7,992 nt of DNA, from the NCBI GenBank assembly GCA_030596465.1, contig JAUVJW010000075.1, positions 1-7,992 of the forward strand. The letters run 5' to 3'. Shown one piece after another: positions 5,805 to 7,992 of the stretch; position 1 is the first letter of the stretch; each line of letters begins with the position of its first letter. Origin of the DNA: Candidatus Fermentibacteraceae bacterium. GTDB taxonomy: Bacteria; Fermentibacterota; Fermentibacteria; Fermentibacterales; JCC-6. The position numbers were made by a program, and so were the translations under genes. The notes beneath the pieces were generated by a model. The model was not told the DNA's origin, did no database searches, and saw nothing but the letters and a program-made list of their open reading frames with translations.

Positions 5805-6755
5805 TTATTCCGCAAGCTCGCTTATTGGATAGGTATAACCCTCTTTCATTGAATTATCTGAATCAACATGAGCCCTCAGGTATTGACCGCAATTGCTGCC
5901 AATGCGGTTTTCTTCCTGTTCACCGATGCTGAGTATAACTCTGTAACCGGCTTTCCTGATACTCTCTACCAGATCATCGGTTTTTTCTCTGGAAGCAGGA
6001 TCGATGTGTGAGGTCAGGTTGTTTTCCATTGCCCTGTAGGTCGGGTTCAGCGGTGTGATCTTAATGAGGAAGAAATTCGGATCGAAATGTTGAAGCAGCG
6101 CCTCAGGTTCAAGGGGTGAACCCTTTGCCAGGGCGAAGTTAAGAGTAATTTTTCTGTCACCGGAAGAAAAGAACTCCCTGCCGTAGACTGCTATTTCAGC
6201 CATGTTCCAGGTGTTAACAGGTATAATCTTTCTGCGAAGAACCGGATCAGTTGTATGTAGAGAAAACTGAAGCTGGAAATTACCACCGGAGTAAAGATTT
6301 CGTTTGATTTCCAGCAGATCCTTGAAAAATTGGTCAGTTCCCGCCGGAGCAACAGTGGATATGGATGGCATAAATCCGGGGGCGTCCATGCGATTGGGCA
6401 GGTTTCTAAGCACATCTGTAACAGAAGGATTAAGAGCAGGTTCACCCATACGGGCAAACTGAACTTTAAACTGGGTGGAAGGTACCTTCATATCGGGGAA
6501 ACGTCTCTGAATCATCATCTCAATCTGCTCTGTTATCTGCGCAGCTGTAAGTTTACCATGATATTCCGCCCCGGCATCGCACATGGAGCAGCCTACCGGA
6601 CAGCCGAAGAGGGTTGAAACCAGCATAACCCATTTTTGTTCCAGAGCTAACGGGGGTTGCAGGGATTCCGCACATTCAACCTGAAGCCCATTTTCGAACT
6701 CAACAATGTAAACTCTGGCAAGATCGTCCCTGCCGCTGGAAGCAATTACTTTCAT
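5805..6755 (-). CDS. RlmN/Cfr-like radical SAM protein lacking the N-terminal domain and resolving cysteine
   Basis: The protein has 316 residues. The radical SAM cluster motif is GCPVGCSMCDAG (Cys52, Cys56, Cys59; CxxxCxxC). FARMGEPALNP (100-110) is the SAM-binding GEP region and resembles the MGMGEP of RlmN/Cfr methyltransferases. QLQFSLHTTD (161-170), KIIPVNTW (176-183) and LIKITPLNPTYR (230-241) also follow the RlmN order. RIGSNCGQYL (284-293) corresponds to the AACGQL region whose Cys355 carries the methyl group in E. coli RlmN, so Cys289 is kept. Leu45 stands where the resolving Cys118 would be. The N-terminal RNA-binding domain of RlmN, about 60 residues, is absent, making it shorter than RlmN's usual 370-390. 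The ATG overlaps the upstream stop as TAATG, with GAGG 7 bases before. It could be an RNA or other methyltransferase; the substrate is unknown. Confidence 0.85.
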   Translation of the reverse strand: MKVIASSGRDDLARVYIVEFENGLQVECAESLQPPLALEQKWVMLVSTLFGCPVGCSMCDAGAEYHGKLTAAQITEQIEMMIQRRFPDMKVPSTQFKVQFARMGEPALNPSVTDVLRNLPNRMDAPGFMPSISTVAPAGTDQFFKDLLEIKRNLYSGGNFQLQFSLHTTDPVLRRKIIPVNTWNMAEIAVYGREFFSSGDRKITLNFALAKGSPLEPEALLQHFDPNFFLIKITPLNPTYRAMENNLTSHIDPASREKTDDLVESIRKAGYRVILSIGEQEENRIGSNCGQYLRAHVDSDNSMKEGYTYPISELAE

Positions 6756-7555
6756 TAACCAGCCTCTACTTTTTTTAAATACCCGGCTGTTTTCATGGCA
6801 GCCTCAACTCCGTTACCAACAGCAATAGCCGTCTGGCGGTAAATACCGTTTCCACAGTCGCCGCACATATGAAATGAACCGTCCACAGGTGGCGAAGATA
6901 ACAGTTTTTCCGAAATGAAATTCACTCTTGCGTGTCTTCCCACAGCTGCAACGATTATGTCTTCTGAAAAAGAGTTCTTTGGCAGGCTTTCCGGATACAG
7001 TGCTATCTTACGGGTCAAACGCACTCTTTCCAGCAGATGGGGAACTGCTTTTGAAAAATCTCCACGAGCATAGATATTTACAGTGTACCCGGAACTCAGA
7101 CTCACAGCGTAGTCAAGTGCCGCGTCGCCTCCGCCGATTACAGCAACCAATCCACCTGAACTGCCGGCCAGTTTTTTAACACAATAGTGAATACGATCTC
7201 CGGTAACTCCCGGTATTGAAATTTTCCGGGGTTTTGTTCCCGAGGCTATAATTACGGAAAGTGTATTGAGAACACCATCGCCGGAATGAATTTGATAATG
7301 TCTTTCTTTCCTGGATACATCAGTAACTTCACTAATCACAATTCTCTCGGGAAGAGGAAACTGTTTGATAAGTTCTTTTCCGGAGATACCTTTAGAAGCC
7401 CCCGGGTAATTTATTACAGAGCAGGCATTAAGAAGCAGTCCACCGGGCTCATCGCATTCATACACCAGTGGATCGATCCCGTACAGTTTGAGTTGCTGTG
7501 CAGCGGCAAGACCCGCGGGACCGGCACCGACAATAACGACATTCTCAGTGTACAT
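6755..7555 (-). CDS. Thioredoxin-reductase-like FAD/NAD(P) oxidoreductase with CGDC motif
   Basis: The protein has 266 residues, shorter than thioredoxin reductase at about 310-320. VVIVGAGPAGLAAA (6-19) is the FAD dinucleotide-binding loop, SGTKPR (105-110) the ATG-like motif, VAVIGGGDAALDYA (137-150) the NAD(P)-binding loop, and CGDCGNGIYRQTAIAVGNG (231-249) the C-terminal FAD motif with its GD. The redox-active CxxC that thioredoxin reductases carry just before the NADPH loop is not there; only Cys125 is. Instead Cys231 and Cys234 flank the conserved GD as CGDC. It is therefore more like a ferredoxin/flavodoxin-type reductase or an unusual disulfide reductase than true TrxB. It overlaps the upstream hydrolase by 11 bases and the downstream radical SAM gene by one, with GGGG before its ATG. 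Dedicated electron supply to the radical SAM protein is a reasonable inference. Confidence 0.88.
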   Translation of the reverse strand: MYTENVVIVGAGPAGLAAAQQLKLYGIDPLVYECDEPGGLLLNACSVINYPGASKGISGKELIKQFPLPERIVISEVTDVSRKERHYQIHSGDGVLNTLSVIIASGTKPRKISIPGVTGDRIHYCVKKLAGSSGGLVAVIGGGDAALDYAVSLSSGYTVNIYARGDFSKAVPHLLERVRLTRKIALYPESLPKNSFSEDIIVAAVGRHARVNFISEKLLSSPPVDGSFHMCGDCGNGIYRQTAIAVGNGVEAAMKTAGYLKKVEAG

Positions 7556-7992
7556 TCATACCCCGGATGTATTTAATAATAGAGGAGACACTTACCGGTT
7601 TTGAAAAGCCGTGAGCCAGATTCGCTGTAGTTGCCCGGTGAAGATCCATATTCATGGTGGCAGTGCCGTCAACTGGCATAAGAACCCTGTATCCCCGGAC
7701 AAAAGCAGACCTTGCCGTGGTCTCACAGCAGAGATTGGTCATTACACCGGTAATCACTACGGTTTTTACATCAAGTTGTTGAAGCAATTTATCAAGCCCG
7801 GTGTTGTAAAAAGCATCGTATTGGGGTTTTTCAATCACCCCGGCCCAGGATGTATCGAAAATATTGTGGATTTCGCTGAGCGGATTTTCTCTGGTTATGG
7901 TGTCTTTCCACCAGCGGCCCATCATTCGGGCATTCTCCTTTGTGTTCAGATGCCTGGTGTAGATTACCGGTAGATCGTGCATCTCAAATTCC
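7545..7992 (-). CDS. Isochorismatase-family cysteine hydrolase, C-terminal part (cut by right window edge)
   Basis: The frame stays open to the window edge, and residues EFE precede the first visible Met, so the N-terminus (the Asp of the catalytic triad and about 40-50 residues) lies outside. Counting from that Met at 7982, LPVIYTRHLN (4-13) is the typical second strand, VIEKPQYDAFYNT (49-61) holds the triad Lys52, and ITGVMTNLCCETTARSAFVRGY (77-98) holds the nucleophile, Cys85 in the usual NxCVExTAR motif; here the following residue is also Cys (Cys86). The family hydrolyses amides or isochorismate-type substrates such as nicotinamide, N-carbamoyl compounds or biuret; the substrate cannot be chosen. 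Its last 11 bases overlap the flavoprotein gene, indicating coupled translation. Confidence 0.88.
   Translation of the reverse strand, partial: EFEMHDLPVIYTRHLNTKENARMMGRWWKDTITRENPLSEIHNIFDTSWAGVIEKPQYDAFYNTGLDKLLQQLDVKTVVITGVMTNLCCETTARSAFVRGYRVLMPVDGTATMNMDLHRATTANLAHGFSKPVSVSSIIKYIRGMNVH

Noticed and set aside
5429..5932. A 167-residue plus-strand frame across the HEWG/radical SAM junction
   Set aside because: It spans two supported minus-strand genes and their gap, with no plausible motif.
1..7992. CRISPR array, tRNA, rRNA, transposase or phage genes
   Set aside because: No regularly spaced repeats, tRNA-like folds or mobile-element protein motifs were seen on either strand.

Overview
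The window looks like a piece of a bacterial chromosome from an anaerobic or oxygen-sensitive organism of moderate GC content. The basis is compact operons with overlapping genes, clear Shine-Dalgarno sites, two radical-SAM-type proteins and a flavin enzyme with a cysteine cluster. The lineage cannot be named from this sequence: there is no rRNA, no tRNA and no lineage-specific marker. Among the genes whose stops are visible, only TGA and TAA are used, never TAG. That matters for one small broken gene.

Layout. (1) Bases 1-1334, minus strand: a nitronate-monooxygenase-like flavoprotein with a C-terminal cysteine cluster, followed 45 bases on by the start of a probable SPASM/radical-SAM-related protein that runs off the left edge. 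A 9-bp perfect inverted repeat sits in the putative promoter. (2) Bases 1335-2256, plus strand: a gene-poor stretch with one doubtful small ORF, a promoter, and an ArsR-type repressor gene. An ATGA overlap joins the repressor gene to a C-terminal GroES remnant interrupted by an in-frame TAG. A terminator-like hairpin and a second 9-bp inverted repeat follow. (3) Bases 2257-4708, plus strand: two adjacent adenosine-deaminase-family genes, 71% identical and gap-free over 402 residues. They differ at the residue that in classical adenosine deaminase contacts the ribose 5'-OH (Asp in copy 1, Gly in copy 2). (4) Bases 4877-7992, minus strand, converging on the deaminases: an operon read from the right edge as isochorismatase-family hydrolase, thioredoxin-reductase-like flavoprotein, RlmN/Cfr-like radical SAM protein, and a probably exported 'HEWG' protein. 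The first three genes overlap by 11 and 1 bases.

How the genes may work together. The deaminase pair looks like one transcription unit with diverging substrate specificities. In the right-hand operon, tight coupling suggests that the flavoprotein supplies reducing power or thiol chemistry to the radical SAM enzyme. Both proteins have unusual cysteine patterns: the flavoprotein lacks the usual CxxC but has a CGDC beside its FAD-binding aspartate, and the radical SAM protein keeps the RlmN methyl-carrier cysteine but lacks the resolving one. This pair is the most likely place for an undescribed enzymatic system. The ArsR/GroES-remnant segment looks like a rearrangement site. All functional statements rest on motif reading by eye, without a database search.
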